From assembly GCF_030398385.1 (NCBI RefSeq), contig NZ_JAOAOQ010000004.1, positions 1 through 64,000 of the forward strand: DNA of 64,000 nucleotides, read 5' to 3'. A model generated the notes under the pieces. It did not search any database, had not been told where the DNA came from, and saw nothing but the letters and a program-made list of their open reading frames with translations. The position numbers and the translations under genes are program-made. The stretch is from Aquibium sp. ELW1220 (lineage in GTDB: Bacteria; Pseudomonadota; Alphaproteobacteria; Rhizobiales; Rhizobiaceae). Shown here one piece after another: positions 53,615 to 61,691 of this stretch (positions are counted from its first letter, which is position 1; every line of letters begins with the position of its first letter).

Positions 53615-53965
53615 TCAGGCGCGGAAGATGACCGCTGCGCCGCCGGCGATCATGGCAAAGCCGATCAGATGGTTCAGGGTAAAACTCTCCTTGAGATAGA
53701 GCACCGAGAAGACGGCGAAGACCGTCAGCGTGACCACTTCCTGGATCGTCTTGAGTTCGGCCGCGGAATAGACCTGGTGGCCGAGCCGGTTTGCAGGCAC
53801 GGCGAGCCAGTATTCGAAGAAGGCGATCCCCCAGCTGGCCAGCACGACGACCCAGAGCGCGGAGGTCTTGAACTTCAGGTGCCCGTACCAGGCGAAGGTC
53901 ATGAAGACGTTCGAGGCGACGAGGAGCAGGATGGGCAGGATCTTGGGCGACAGAAGCGCAGCCAT
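53615..53965 (-). CDS. DUF486 (DMT-like) membrane protein
   Basis: 116 residues with four transmembrane segments. DUF486 hallmarks are MTFAWYGHLKF near 22-32, AFFEYWLAVPANRLGH (about 48-63) and FAVFSVLYLKESFTLNHLIG. The family is related to small multidrug-resistance and DMT transporters; substrate unknown. Full length, transcribed alone. Confidence 0.92.
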   Translation of the reverse strand: MAALLSPKILPILLLVASNVFMTFAWYGHLKFKTSALWVVVLASWGIAFFEYWLAVPANRLGHQVYSAAELKTIQEVVTLTVFAVFSVLYLKESFTLNHLIGFAMIAGGAAVIFRA

Positions 53966-54118
53966 GGGGGCATCCGGGCGGGAGGAATTCCCGCCGAGCT
54001 TTCGTCCGCCGCCGATCGCCTGTCAACGACGGATGCGGCGGCGTGTCGATTGCCAGCGCGCCGTCTTGTCGACATGATGCCGACGGGTCGAAGGGCCTGC
54101 GGGAGCGAGGAGACACCG

Positions 54119-54541
54119 GTGCGGAAATCCGTCGAGAAGAAGTGGGACCTGGCGATCGATCCGGACACGGTTCGCCTGTTCATCCTCAAGGCGAAGGCCA
54201 TCAGTGCGGCCGTCAACGACGACTACCAGGACGGCACCGAGCACGAGGTGGAACTCGAGGACACCCACGCCGGCCACCACCACGACGGGCTGGCCGAGGA
54301 AGAAGAGCAGGACCTGACGGCCGAGGAGCTGCGCGAGCTGATCGCCGACCTGAACGTCGACGAGGCGGCGGATCTGGTCGCGCTGGTCTGGGTCGGCCGC
54401 GGCGACTACGACGCCGCCGAATGGGAGGACGCAGTGGCTGCCGCCCGCGAACGCGCCAACAAGCGAACCGCTTCCTATCTGCTCGGCCTGCCGATGCTGG
54501 CAGACTATCTCGAGGAGGGGCTCGAGGCGCTGGGGGCCTAG
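54119..54541 (+). CDS. DUF3775 domain-containing protein
   Basis: 140 residues from GTG 54119, with GAGGAG six bases upstream; in-frame ATGs at 54074/54077 have no such site. The start MRKSVEKKWDLAIDPDTVRL and the end YLLGLPMLADYLEEGLEALG are the recognisable ends of the DUF3775 family. The middle is highly acidic and includes HAGHHHDG, a possible metal-binding stretch. Function unknown in all members. Confidence 0.83.
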   Translation: MRKSVEKKWDLAIDPDTVRLFILKAKAISAAVNDDYQDGTEHEVELEDTHAGHHHDGLAEEEEQDLTAEELRELIADLNVDEAADLVALVWVGRGDYDAAEWEDAVAAARERANKRTASYLLGLPMLADYLEEGLEALGA

Positions 54542-54739
54542 GCGCGTCCGCCATTTGAATCGCCGCCTCAGGTTCGGCCGCCAAGCCCCTGGAACGATTC
54601 CGGGTTTAGGGCCCGTTCGCCGGCGCGGCGAGTCCTCTTATCCCGCCTCGCTTCGGCCACACGTGTGAACGCGGGCGCAGACCTTTCCTTTACCCTTGCC
54701 GGCTATGGTCGCCTGTCTGACGGACGGGAACCGAAGTTC

Positions 54740-55546
54740 ATGCGTAAGTCGTTCCTTCGCCCGGCGGGCCGCCGCACGGCCGCCGCGCGCTTTCCTGCCC
54801 TCGCGGTTGCGGGGCTCTTCCTCGCGGGGCTTGCCGGCCTGTCGGCCTGCTCGGTCGCCGACACGCTGCGGCCTGACGTCGACGTCGGCATGCGGACCGC
54901 CGCCGTGCCCGCGCGCGGGCTGCAGGCGCTGGTGCCGTCGAACCCCTTCATGGCCGGCTATCCGCGGCTGAACGAGCCGCTGGCGACCGAGGCTGTCATG
55001 CCGGCCGAGGAGGTGCAGTGCCGGCGGCAGCTGAAACGGCTCGGCGTGCGCTTCCGCGACATTGCGCCGATCCGCGACTCGGCGTCCTGCGGCATCGACT
55101 GGCCGGTCGAAGTGTCGGGCTTTTCGGGCAATGTCGGCATGAAGCCGGCGGCGACGCTGACCTGCGACATGGCGCTGGCCTTCGCCCAGTGGACCGAGGA
55201 CGAACTGGCACCGGCCGCGCGCTGGCGCTATCTCTCCGGCGTCAGGACCATCCACCAGGGCTCGAGCTATTCCTGCCGCTCGATCGCCGGCACCCGCACC
55301 GTCTCCGAGCATGCCAAGGGCAACGCACTCGACGTGATGCGCATCGAGCTGAAGAACGGCAAGGACATCGACGTCCGCAAGCCCGGCTGGTTTTCGTTTC
55401 GCGAGAAGGGGCTGCTGAACAATGTCCGCTCCGACGCCTGCGGCTATTTCTCGACCGTGCTCGGACCCGGCTACGACGCCGCGCACAAGGACCACTTCCA
55501 TTTCGACATCAAGGAACGCCGCAACGGCACCAAGGCCTGCCGCTGA
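54740..55546 (+). CDS. Extensin-family (M15-like) lipoprotein
   Basis: 268 residues from ATG 54740. A long basic N-terminus leads to a lipobox-like GLSAC, so it is probably membrane-anchored outside the cytoplasm. The C-terminal extensin-like domain contains SEHAKGNALDVMRIEL and AHKDHFHFDI. These reproduce the H-x(6)-D and H-x-H zinc ligands of M15-type DD-carboxypeptidases, so a peptidoglycan or glycopeptide target is plausible. Six cysteines in the domain probably form disulfides. Confidence 0.85.
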   Translation: MRKSFLRPAGRRTAAARFPALAVAGLFLAGLAGLSACSVADTLRPDVDVGMRTAAVPARGLQALVPSNPFMAGYPRLNEPLATEAVMPAEEVQCRRQLKRLGVRFRDIAPIRDSASCGIDWPVEVSGFSGNVGMKPAATLTCDMALAFAQWTEDELAPAARWRYLSGVRTIHQGSSYSCRSIAGTRTVSEHAKGNALDVMRIELKNGKDIDVRKPGWFSFREKGLLNNVRSDACGYFSTVLGPGYDAAHKDHFHFDIKERRNGTKACR

Positions 55547-55552
55547 GTCGCC

Positions 55553-56416
55553 TCACATCGCGGCGCGGGCGCTCGCCTGAAGCCGTGCCGCCAGCGTCTC
55601 GATCGAGCCGCCCGCGACCTTGGGCACGACCCGGAAGGCTGCGTTGACGAAGCAGAACAGCGCAAATCCGACGAGACCGACGCAGATGGCGGCGACGAGG
55701 ACCTGGCCGTAGGGCTGGCGGGTCAGCCAGGAGAAAGCGTCCTGCAGGCCGCCGGCCGCCCCGGCATTCGCCCACCACGCGGCATAGAGGATGAGCCCCC
55801 CGACGATGGCGATGACGGCACCATGGGCGAAGAGGCCGGCGCGCAGCGCGCCGTTCCAGTGGGTGGTGAAGTGGTTGGCGACGAGGTGGCGGCGGTAGGT
55901 CTCCTTCCAGCCCTTCATCGCGTAGGCCCCGGCGGCCCCCAGCACAACGAGGCCGAGGGCCGCGACGACGAAGCGGCCGCCCGGCCATTCCATCAGCGCC
56001 GACAGCGTGCTGCGCAGCGTCGAGCCGTCGGAACCCTCCGATCCGCCGCCGGCGAAGAGCAGCGAGAAGGCGGCGCCCGCGATCGACAGGTGGATCAGGC
56101 CGGTGACGGCAATGGCGATGCGCGCGGCGATGCCCTTCGCTTCCGTGCCATGGTCGTCGAGATCCCAGATCGCGTCGATGACGCGCCAGGCGGCATAGGC
56201 CAGCATGCCGATGAATATGAGCACCAGCACGATGCCGCCGCCGGTGGTGTTCTCGAGATCGGCCAGCGCCGACTGCGTGCCCTGCGCCTGTCCGCCGCGC
56301 CAGATGGCATAGAGCGAGAAGCCCGCGACCACCAGATAGACGAGGCCGCGCCCAGCATAGCCCATGCGCATGACCGGAACGGACCAGGACAGATCGGGGT
56401 TCGGCATGCTGGCCAT
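55553..56416 (-). CDS. DUF1206 integral membrane protein
   Basis: 287 residues from ATG 56416, preceded by GGGAGAGCC. Three repeats of a two-helix unit are visible: MRMGYAGRGLVYLVVAGFSL, AVTGLIHLSIAGAAFSLLFA and AGLFAHGAVIAIVGGLILYA. Each is followed by a second helix and charged loop, as in DUF1206. The function is unknown. It converges with the extensin-family gene (six bases apart) and lies downstream of the FMN reductase gene on the same strand. Confidence 0.9.
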   Translation of the reverse strand: MASMPNPDLSWSVPVMRMGYAGRGLVYLVVAGFSLYAIWRGGQAQGTQSALADLENTTGGGIVLVLIFIGMLAYAAWRVIDAIWDLDDHGTEAKGIAARIAIAVTGLIHLSIAGAAFSLLFAGGGSEGSDGSTLRSTLSALMEWPGGRFVVAALGLVVLGAAGAYAMKGWKETYRRHLVANHFTTHWNGALRAGLFAHGAVIAIVGGLILYAAWWANAGAAGGLQDAFSWLTRQPYGQVLVAAICVGLVGFALFCFVNAAFRVVPKVAGGSIETLAARLQASARAAM

Positions 56417-56561
56417 GGAGGCTCTCCCATTGTTCGGGAGAAAACCGCTGCGCACCGGCTTGGTTCCGGCAGCAGGTGGCGTTCGGGACGCGAGACGCGG
56501 CGCACGGAACACGCCGCAGTCTGTGGCGGGCGCGGGCCGGAGACGGCCGCGCCCTGCCCGC

Positions 56562-57161
56562 TCAGGCGGCCTTCGCCTGCGCCGCGTCGGCCGCGCGGGC
56601 GGCCGTCAGCGCATGCGCCCACCAGGCGAACTGGTCGAGCATGGCTTTCGCGCCGTCCTCGAGATGCGCGATCTCGCCGAGCTTCGCCTGCCCCTGCATC
56701 AGCGCCATGAAGTCGGGCATCAGGATCTGCACGGCGGCCGAAACCGGCACCATCTGCAGAACGCTGAGCTGGTTGCGCAATTGCACGACGGCACGCGCCG
56801 CGCCCGCGCCGCCATAGCCGACAAAGGCGGCCGGCTTCTTGCTCCATTCGCGGAAGGCATAGTCGATCGCGTTCTTCAGGACGGCCGTCGGTGCGTGATT
56901 GTATTCGGCCACCGTGAAGACGAAGCCGTCGAGCGAGTCCACCTTCGCCTGCCATTTCAGCGCGATCTCGTTCTTTGCCGGAGCATAGCCCAGAGGGGCG
57001 CCCTCCTCGAAGAAGGGCAGCGGATAGTCGCGCAGGTCGACCATCTCGACCTCGAAATCGCCGCGCTGGGCGGCAAGGTCGAAGATCCACTGCGCCGGCT
57101 TGTCGGCGAAGCGCGCCGGGCGCGTCGAGCCGATCACTATTCCAATCCGCGGTTTGAACAT
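56562..57161 (-). CDS. NADPH-dependent FMN reductase
   Basis: 199 residues. Flavodoxin-like fold with the FMN phosphate loop IGIVIGSTRPARFADKPAQW, the YPLPFF region and VAEYNHAPTAVLKNAIDYAF, diagnostic for this reductase family (ArsH/ChrR/azoreductase-like). Reduces FMN, quinones or azo compounds. It is divergent from an HxlR-type regulator, the usual arrangement for reductases induced by electrophiles. GGAGACTAGC precedes the ATG. Confidence 0.93.
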   Translation of the reverse strand: MFKPRIGIVIGSTRPARFADKPAQWIFDLAAQRGDFEVEMVDLRDYPLPFFEEGAPLGYAPAKNEIALKWQAKVDSLDGFVFTVAEYNHAPTAVLKNAIDYAFREWSKKPAAFVGYGGAGAARAVVQLRNQLSVLQMVPVSAAVQILMPDFMALMQGQAKLGEIAHLEDGAKAMLDQFAWWAHALTAARAADAAQAKAA

Positions 57162-57187
57162 GCTAGTCTCCTTTGGAAACGATAAGA

Positions 57188-57204
57188 GGTATCGAATGGA
57201 TACC
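57188..57204. promoter_or_regulatory. Probable HxlR-type operator in the reductase/regulator intergenic region
   Basis: GGTATC-GAATG-GATACC is a perfect inverted repeat in the 90-base divergent region. HxlR-family regulators bind short palindromes of this size. A wider pair, AGTCTCCT (57165-57172) and AGGAGACT (57215-57222), encloses it. Confidence 0.55.
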
Positions 57205-57251
57205 CGCTTACTCTAGGAGACTGCCGGGATGGCCCGCAAGGAGGCACTTTC

Positions 57252-57617
57252 GTGACACCGAGGCACCTGCACGAAACCGAAGACTGCCGCGCGGTCAGCG
57301 CCGTGCTGCAGCGCGTCGGCGACAAGTGGACCGTGCTGGTGGTGAGCCGCCTCGGCGCCGGCCCGATGCGCTTCAACGAGCTGCGCGCCGCCGTCGGCGG
57401 CATCTCGCAGAAGATGCTGACCACCACGCTGCGGGCGCTGGAGCGCGACGGCTTCGTCACCCGCACCGTCTTCCCCACCATCCCGCCCCGCGTCGACTAC
57501 GAACTCACCGACCTCGGCCGGGAACTGCTGGTGCCGGTGCAGGCGCTGGGCGACTGGGCGCTGAAGAACATGGCGCGGGTGGAGGCGGCACGGGAGCGGT
57601 TCGATGGCGAGGGATGA
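57252..57617 (+). CDS. HxlR-family winged-helix regulator
   Basis: 121 residues with a GTG start at 57252. HxlR signature: one N-terminal cysteine (ETEDCRAVSAVL), VGDKWTVLVVSRLGAGPMRF, then GISQKMLTTTLRALERDGFV and VDYELTDLGRELL. Regulators of this family respond to oxidants or electrophiles, often through that cysteine. It is divergent from the FMN reductase gene, which it probably represses. Confidence 0.93.
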   Translation: MTPRHLHETEDCRAVSAVLQRVGDKWTVLVVSRLGAGPMRFNELRAAVGGISQKMLTTTLRALERDGFVTRTVFPTIPPRVDYELTDLGRELLVPVQALGDWALKNMARVEAARERFDGEG

Positions 57618-57692
57618 CAGGCCACAGGCGGCCGGGTCGGGCATGACGCACGCGGGCCGCCGCGATGCCCGCCGTTCATCAGGAGAAATGCC

Positions 57693-58007
57693 ATGATCCG
57701 CCATATCGTCCTAACCCGGTTCAAGCCGGACATGACCGAGAACGAGATCGCCGACATCTACGCCGGGCTTTCGGCGCTGACCGACTCGCTGCAGGGAGCG
57801 CGCGGCTTCACCGGCGGCCGCTCGGCCAGCCCCGAACGGATCGAACGCGGTTACATGCACGGCTTCGTCATCGATTTCGATGGCTGGGCGGAGCTGAAGG
57901 CCTATGCGGATCATCCGAAGCACCGGGCGCTCGGGGCACGGATCGTCGAGAACGCCATCGGCGGGATCGACGGCGTTCTCGTGCTCGACCTGGAAGTGGC
58001 GGTCTGA
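57693..58007 (+). CDS. Dabb-family (stress-responsive alpha/beta barrel) protein
   Basis: 104 residues with AGGAGAAATGCC before the ATG. MIRHIVLTRFKPDMTENEIA and the later HGFVIDFDGWAELKAYADHP are typical of the dimeric ferredoxin-like Dabb fold. Roles of bacterial members are largely unknown; some are small-molecule cyclases or stress proteins. Lies 75 bases after the HxlR gene and may share its transcript. Confidence 0.87.
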   Translation: MIRHIVLTRFKPDMTENEIADIYAGLSALTDSLQGARGFTGGRSASPERIERGYMHGFVIDFDGWAELKAYADHPKHRALGARIVENAIGGIDGVLVLDLEVAV

Positions 58008-58022
58008 GAAAACTGGCGGACT

Positions 58023-58124
58023 AAAGCATGTCGCGATCTTTCAGATGCGCTCCGCACGCTTTAGGTTGTCGTTTCGCGCATGTCTTTCACCCGAAACCGG
58101 TGCCCACTTTCGGGAGACATGCTT
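58023..58124. repeat. Rhizobial AAAGCATGTCGCGATC-type intergenic repeat
   Basis: Starts AAAGCATGTCGCGATCTTTC and ends with the hairpin GCATGTCTTTCACCCGAAA / TTTCGGGAGACATGC (58078-58122). I recall nearly identical sequences scattered through Mesorhizobium and other rhizobial genomes. It sits between convergent genes and may act as a terminator. Confidence 0.65.
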
Positions 58125-58214
58125 TCGCAGCAATCGTTCCCGGTGTTTCGCTTGATCGGCTGGCTGATTGTCGAAACGTCCCGTCCCCGCACGAAAATCA
58201 CCGGATGCGCGCCA

Positions 58215-58598
58215 TCACCCCAGTCGCCGCGGCTTCTCCGCCGGCTGATACAGCGACAGCACGTGGCCGTCGGGATCGGCATAGTCGCCGGACCAGCCGC
58301 CGGGGGCGTGGCTGACGGGGGTCACGATGGTGGCGCCCTTTTCGACGAGGGCGGCGGCGACGTCGTCGATGCCGCCGTCGTCCAGGGTGAAGACGATGAT
58401 GGGCGAATCGCCCGGGCGGGCGTCGCGGACGAAGAAGATCAGGTCGACGCCGCCGGCCGTCGACGCGATCAGGAAAGCTTCGCTGCCCTCCTTGACGCGC
58501 TGGACGTCGAGGCCGACGACGTCGCGCCAGAAGCGCTCCGTGCGGTCGAGGTTGGCGACGTAGTAGCAGATGTTGCCGATGCGGGCCTGGCCGAGCAT
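58215..58598 (-). CDS. VOC-family (glyoxalase-like) protein
   Basis: 127 residues from ATG 58598, with AGGAGGATGAC upstream. Two beta-alpha-beta-beta-beta modules: YYVANLDRTERFWRDVVGLD and IIVFTLDDGGIDDVAAALVE, ending YADPDGHVLSLYQP. Members include glyoxalases, extradiol dioxygenases and resistance proteins; the subtype is unclear. The start overlaps the ribosome-binding region at the sigma-factor stop, so the two are translationally coupled. Confidence 0.9.
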   Translation of the reverse strand: MLGQARIGNICYYVANLDRTERFWRDVVGLDVQRVKEGSEAFLIASTAGGVDLIFFVRDARPGDSPIIVFTLDDGGIDDVAAALVEKGATIVTPVSHAPGGWSGDYADPDGHVLSLYQPAEKPRRLG

Positions 58599-58599
58599 G

Positions 58600-59271
58600 T
58601 CATCCTCCTGTGGGTTGCCGGTACCCCTGATGGCCGCCGGACGGGAAAACGTGAGGCCGGCCAGGCGAAAAATCGAACGCGATAAGGTGACCGTCGGGGT
58701 CGTGGCTCGCGAGTGCCACGCCCGGCCGCCGCGCGACGGGCAGCAGCGCCCGGCGGATCGCGCCGAAAGGCAGCGGCAGGGCCGGCGCGGCGCCGGCCGC
58801 CTCTCCCCCGGCGGCGCGGAAGTGCCGCCAGCGGGCGCGCAGTGCCGACAGTCGCTGGCGCAGCGCGGCATCGCCGGCGCCGGTGACGTGGGCGATCTCG
58901 GCCCGCGTGGCGCCGGCGCCGGCAAGCAGCGCCACGAGGCGCAGGCCGGCGGGCAGCGTCTCGACGAAGACCTTCGGCAAGCCGGACCGCCCCGCCTCCG
59001 CGGCGGCATCTTCGGTTGCGGGGCCGGTGCCGGCGGTGAGGTCGGCGAAGGCCGCCTCGCGCCGCACCCGGCGCATACTGCTGCGGCGGGCGGTGGCGGC
59101 GAGATTGCGGATGGTGCCGGCGAGCCAGGGTTCGAGGTCGCGGCCGGGCAGACGGCCTTTCTGAAGCGCCAGGATCAGCGCTTCCTGCAGCAGGTCGTCG
59201 GCCTCCTGCGCTCCGCGCGCATGGCGCCGCGCCAGCCCCTGAAGCAAGCGGAGACGCGACGCGTCGAGCAT
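58600..59271 (-). CDS. Sigma-70-like (ECF-type) RNA polymerase sigma factor
   Basis: 223 residues from ATG 59271. Region 2 is recognisable in QEADDLLQEALILALQKG and PWLAGTIRNLAATARRS-SMRRVRREAAF. Region 4 (about 125-165) has LPAGLRLVALLAGAGATRAE, a weak helix-turn-helix. A C-terminal tail of about 55 residues is unusual. No anti-sigma factor gene is adjacent; instead a thioesterase gene lies upstream and a VOC gene downstream in one tight operon. It may be an ECF41-like or degenerate sigma factor. Confidence 0.75.
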   Translation of the reverse strand: MLDASRLRLLQGLARRHARGAQEADDLLQEALILALQKGRLPGRDLEPWLAGTIRNLAATARRSSMRRVRREAAFADLTAGTGPATEDAAAEAGRSGLPKVFVETLPAGLRLVALLAGAGATRAEIAHVTGAGDAALRQRLSALRARWRHFRAAGGEAAGAAPALPLPFGAIRRALLPVARRPGVALASHDPDGHLIAFDFSPGRPHVFPSGGHQGYRQPTGG

Positions 59272-59275
59272 GGCG

Positions 59276-59692
59276 TCAGACCGGGCGGGCGGACTTGCCG
59301 TCGACCGGCACCGGCTTCGGCCGCCCGTCCGCATCCAGCGCCACCATGACGAAATCTGCGTCGGTCACCTTCTCCATCAGGTCGGAGAGATAGCGCTGCG
59401 CCCAGGCTTCGACCTTCAGCGTCATCGAGGTGCGGCCGACGCGGGTGATGTGGGTATAGATGCAGAGCGTGTCGCCGATCTTCATCGCCTTGGCGAAGGA
59501 CATCTCCTTCACCGCGGCGGTGACGACGCGGCCCTTGGCGCGCTCGGCGGCGCGGATGCCGCAGGCCAGATCCATCTGCGCCATGACCCAGCCGCCGAAA
59601 ATGTCGCCCGCGGCGTTGGCGTCGGCGGGCATGGCGAGCGTGCGCAGGGTGAGTTCGCCGGTCGGCGCCGGTTTCGCTTCGGTCTCGCTCAT
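59276..59692 (-). CDS. Acyl-CoA thioesterase, YciA/hotdog type
   Basis: 138 residues with the hotdog fold of the YciA/BFIT group: TLAMPADANAAGDIFGGWVM, with the catalytic-region Asn24/Asp30, then DLACGIRAAERAKGRVVTAA and LKVEAWAQRY. It hydrolyses acyl-CoA esters in the cytoplasm. First gene of a three-gene operon with the sigma factor (starting four bases later) and the VOC protein. Confidence 0.92.
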   Translation of the reverse strand: MSETEAKPAPTGELTLRTLAMPADANAAGDIFGGWVMAQMDLACGIRAAERAKGRVVTAAVKEMSFAKAMKIGDTLCIYTHITRVGRTSMTLKVEAWAQRYLSDLMEKVTDADFVMVALDADGRPKPVPVDGKSARPV

Positions 59693-59883
59693 GCCGTTGG
59701 TCCGCTCCGTTCAGGCTCCCCCGGTTGGTAGCGAGCGCCCCCGGCCGCGTCAACGCACCGGTCGGCACGGCAAGCCGTCGTTTTTCTCACAGCCGGCGGC
59801 GCTGTGGGAGCAAGACGCGGGCGGCTGCGCGGGTCTAGTCTCCGGGACCGACCGCCAGGGGGACGAGCGCCGGACGCGCAGCC

Positions 59884-61500
59884 ATGCAGACAGCAGATTT
59901 CATCATCGTCGGCGCCGGGTCGGCCGGCTCGGTTCTCGCCGAGCGCCTGTCGGCCTCCGGCAGATACTCCGTTATCGTGCTGGAAGCCGGCGGCACAGAC
60001 ATGCGCTTCTACGTTCAGATGCCGCTCGGCTACGGCAAGACCTTCTTCGATCCCGCCGTGAACTGGAACTTCAAGGCCGAGCCCGATCCGGGGCTGGCCG
60101 GCAATGCCGACCACTGGCCGCGCGGAAAGATCCTCGGCGGGTCGAGTTCGATCAACGCGATGGTCTGGGTGCGCGGCGCGCGCGAGGATTATGACGACTG
60201 GCGCGACGCCGGCAATCCGGGCTGGGGCCACGACGACGTGCTCAAGGCGTTCAGGGCGCTGGAGGACAACGAGGCGGGCGAAAGCGACTGGCGCGGCCGC
60301 GGCGGCCCGCTGCATGTTTCCGACATGCGCGGCAAGGTGCATCCGCTGACCCGGCTCTATCTCGAGGCCGGCCGCCAGGCGGGCCTGCCGCTCAACGAGG
60401 ATTTCAACGGCGAGAGCCAGGAGGGTGTCGGCATCTACCAGCTGACCACCCGCGACGGCCGGCGCATGTCGGCCGCCCGCGCCTTCCTGCGGCCGGCGAT
60501 GAAGCGGGGAAACGTGCGCGTGGTGACCGGCGCCCACGTCTCGCGCATCCTGTTCGAGGGGCGCCGCGCGGTGGGCGTGGAGTATCAGAAGGGCGGACGC
60601 ATCGAACAGGCCCGCGCGGGCCGCGAGGTCATCCTGTCGGCCGGCTCGGTCTGCTCTCCGAAGCTGCTCGAACTGTCGGGCGTGGGCGATCCTGCGCTGC
60701 TGGCGGGGCTCGGCATCGACGTGAAGCACGCCAACGCCAATGTCGGCGAGCACCTGCAGGATCATCTCGGCATCAACTACACCTGGAAGGCCAGGCAGAA
60801 GACGCTGAACCAGGTGCTGCGCCCCTGGTGGGGCAAGGCGCTGGTGGGGATGCAGTACCTCTTCGCCCGCTCCGGTCCGCTGTCGATGTCGCTGAACCAG
60901 GGCGGCGGCTTTTTCCGCACCGATCCGTCGCGGCCGCGCCCCAACATGCAGCTCTATTTCCAGGTGTTCTCCACCGTGCTGCCGCGTCCCGGCGAGCGGC
61001 CGATCCTGTCGCCCGACCCCTGGCCGGGCTTCTCGATCGGCCTGTCGAACTGCCGCCCGTCGAGCCGCGGCGCGATCCACATCCGCTCCGCCGACCCGAA
61101 CGAAGCGCCGAAGATCGTGCCGAACGCGTTTTCGACGAACAGCGACGTGGCCGAGATGCTGGATGCCGTGAAATATCTGCGCAGGCTGGCGTCCATGCCC
61201 GCACTTGCCCCGGTGATCGCCGAGGAGGTGCTGCCTGGCCCGTCGGTCCGGTCGGACGAGGACCTCGTCGCCGATTTCCGCAAGCGCTCCGGCACCGTCT
61301 ACCACCCGGTCTCGACCTGCCGCATGGGACCGGACGCCGCGACCGCGGTCGTCACCCCGCGGCTGAAGGTGCACGGGCTGGAAGGCCTGCGCGTCATCGA
61401 CGCCTCGGTGTTTCCGTCGAACGTCTCCGGCAACACCAATGCCGCGGCGATCATGACCGGGTGGAAGGGGGCGGAGATGGTGCTGGAGGATTGTGGCTGA
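59884..61500 (+). CDS. GMC-family FAD oxidoreductase (choline-dehydrogenase-like)
   Basis: 538 residues. ADP-binding motif DFIIVGAGSAGSVLAERLSA, GMC signature 1 GKILGGSSSINAMVWVRG and signature 2 AGSVCSPKLLELSGVG. The catalytic His lies in YHPVSTCRMGPD and the Asn-rich end is NVSGNTNAAAIMTGW. It oxidises primary or secondary alcohols (choline, polyethylene glycol, sugar alcohols); substrate not determinable. The enolase-superfamily gene 191 bases downstream on the same strand suggests sugar or sugar-acid metabolism. Confidence 0.93.
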   Translation: MQTADFIIVGAGSAGSVLAERLSASGRYSVIVLEAGGTDMRFYVQMPLGYGKTFFDPAVNWNFKAEPDPGLAGNADHWPRGKILGGSSSINAMVWVRGAREDYDDWRDAGNPGWGHDDVLKAFRALEDNEAGESDWRGRGGPLHVSDMRGKVHPLTRLYLEAGRQAGLPLNEDFNGESQEGVGIYQLTTRDGRRMSAARAFLRPAMKRGNVRVVTGAHVSRILFEGRRAVGVEYQKGGRIEQARAGREVILSAGSVCSPKLLELSGVGDPALLAGLGIDVKHANANVGEHLQDHLGINYTWKARQKTLNQVLRPWWGKALVGMQYLFARSGPLSMSLNQGGGFFRTDPSRPRPNMQLYFQVFSTVLPRPGERPILSPDPWPGFSIGLSNCRPSSRGAIHIRSADPNEAPKIVPNAFSTNSDVAEMLDAVKYLRRLASMPALAPVIAEEVLPGPSVRSDEDLVADFRKRSGTVYHPVSTCRMGPDAATAVVTPRLKVHGLEGLRVIDASVFPSNVSGNTNAAAIMTGWKGAEMVLEDCG

Positions 61501-61567
61501 GGCTTTCCGATGTCATCGATGCCTGTGCTTATGGGGCTAGGACGCAGTCCTGGACAAGCCGCGTCCA

Positions 61568-61645
61568 GTCGCGCCCCCCTCTGTCCTGCCGGGCGGGGCG
61601 AGCCACCGGTCTCGCCCGGCCCGGCAGCCCAGAGGGGCGCGCGAC
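61568..61645. repeat. RIME-like repeat, copy 4 (short form)
   Basis: TCGCGCCCCCCTCTGTCCTG and CAGAGGGGCGCGCGAC are the outer arms seen in the longer copies, but the centre is reduced to one GC-rich hairpin (GGGCGGGGCGAG/CTCGCCCGG). Confidence 0.65.
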
Positions 61646-61691
61646 GGAGCGATGCGCCTGCCGTAATTCAAGGAAGACCGGGAGACTCAAC

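Noticed and set aside
60828-61691. N-terminal extension of the enolase-superfamily gene across the GMC gene
   Set aside because: The extension is a frame-shifted shadow of the GMC oxidoreductase; the ATG at 61692 has its own ribosome site.
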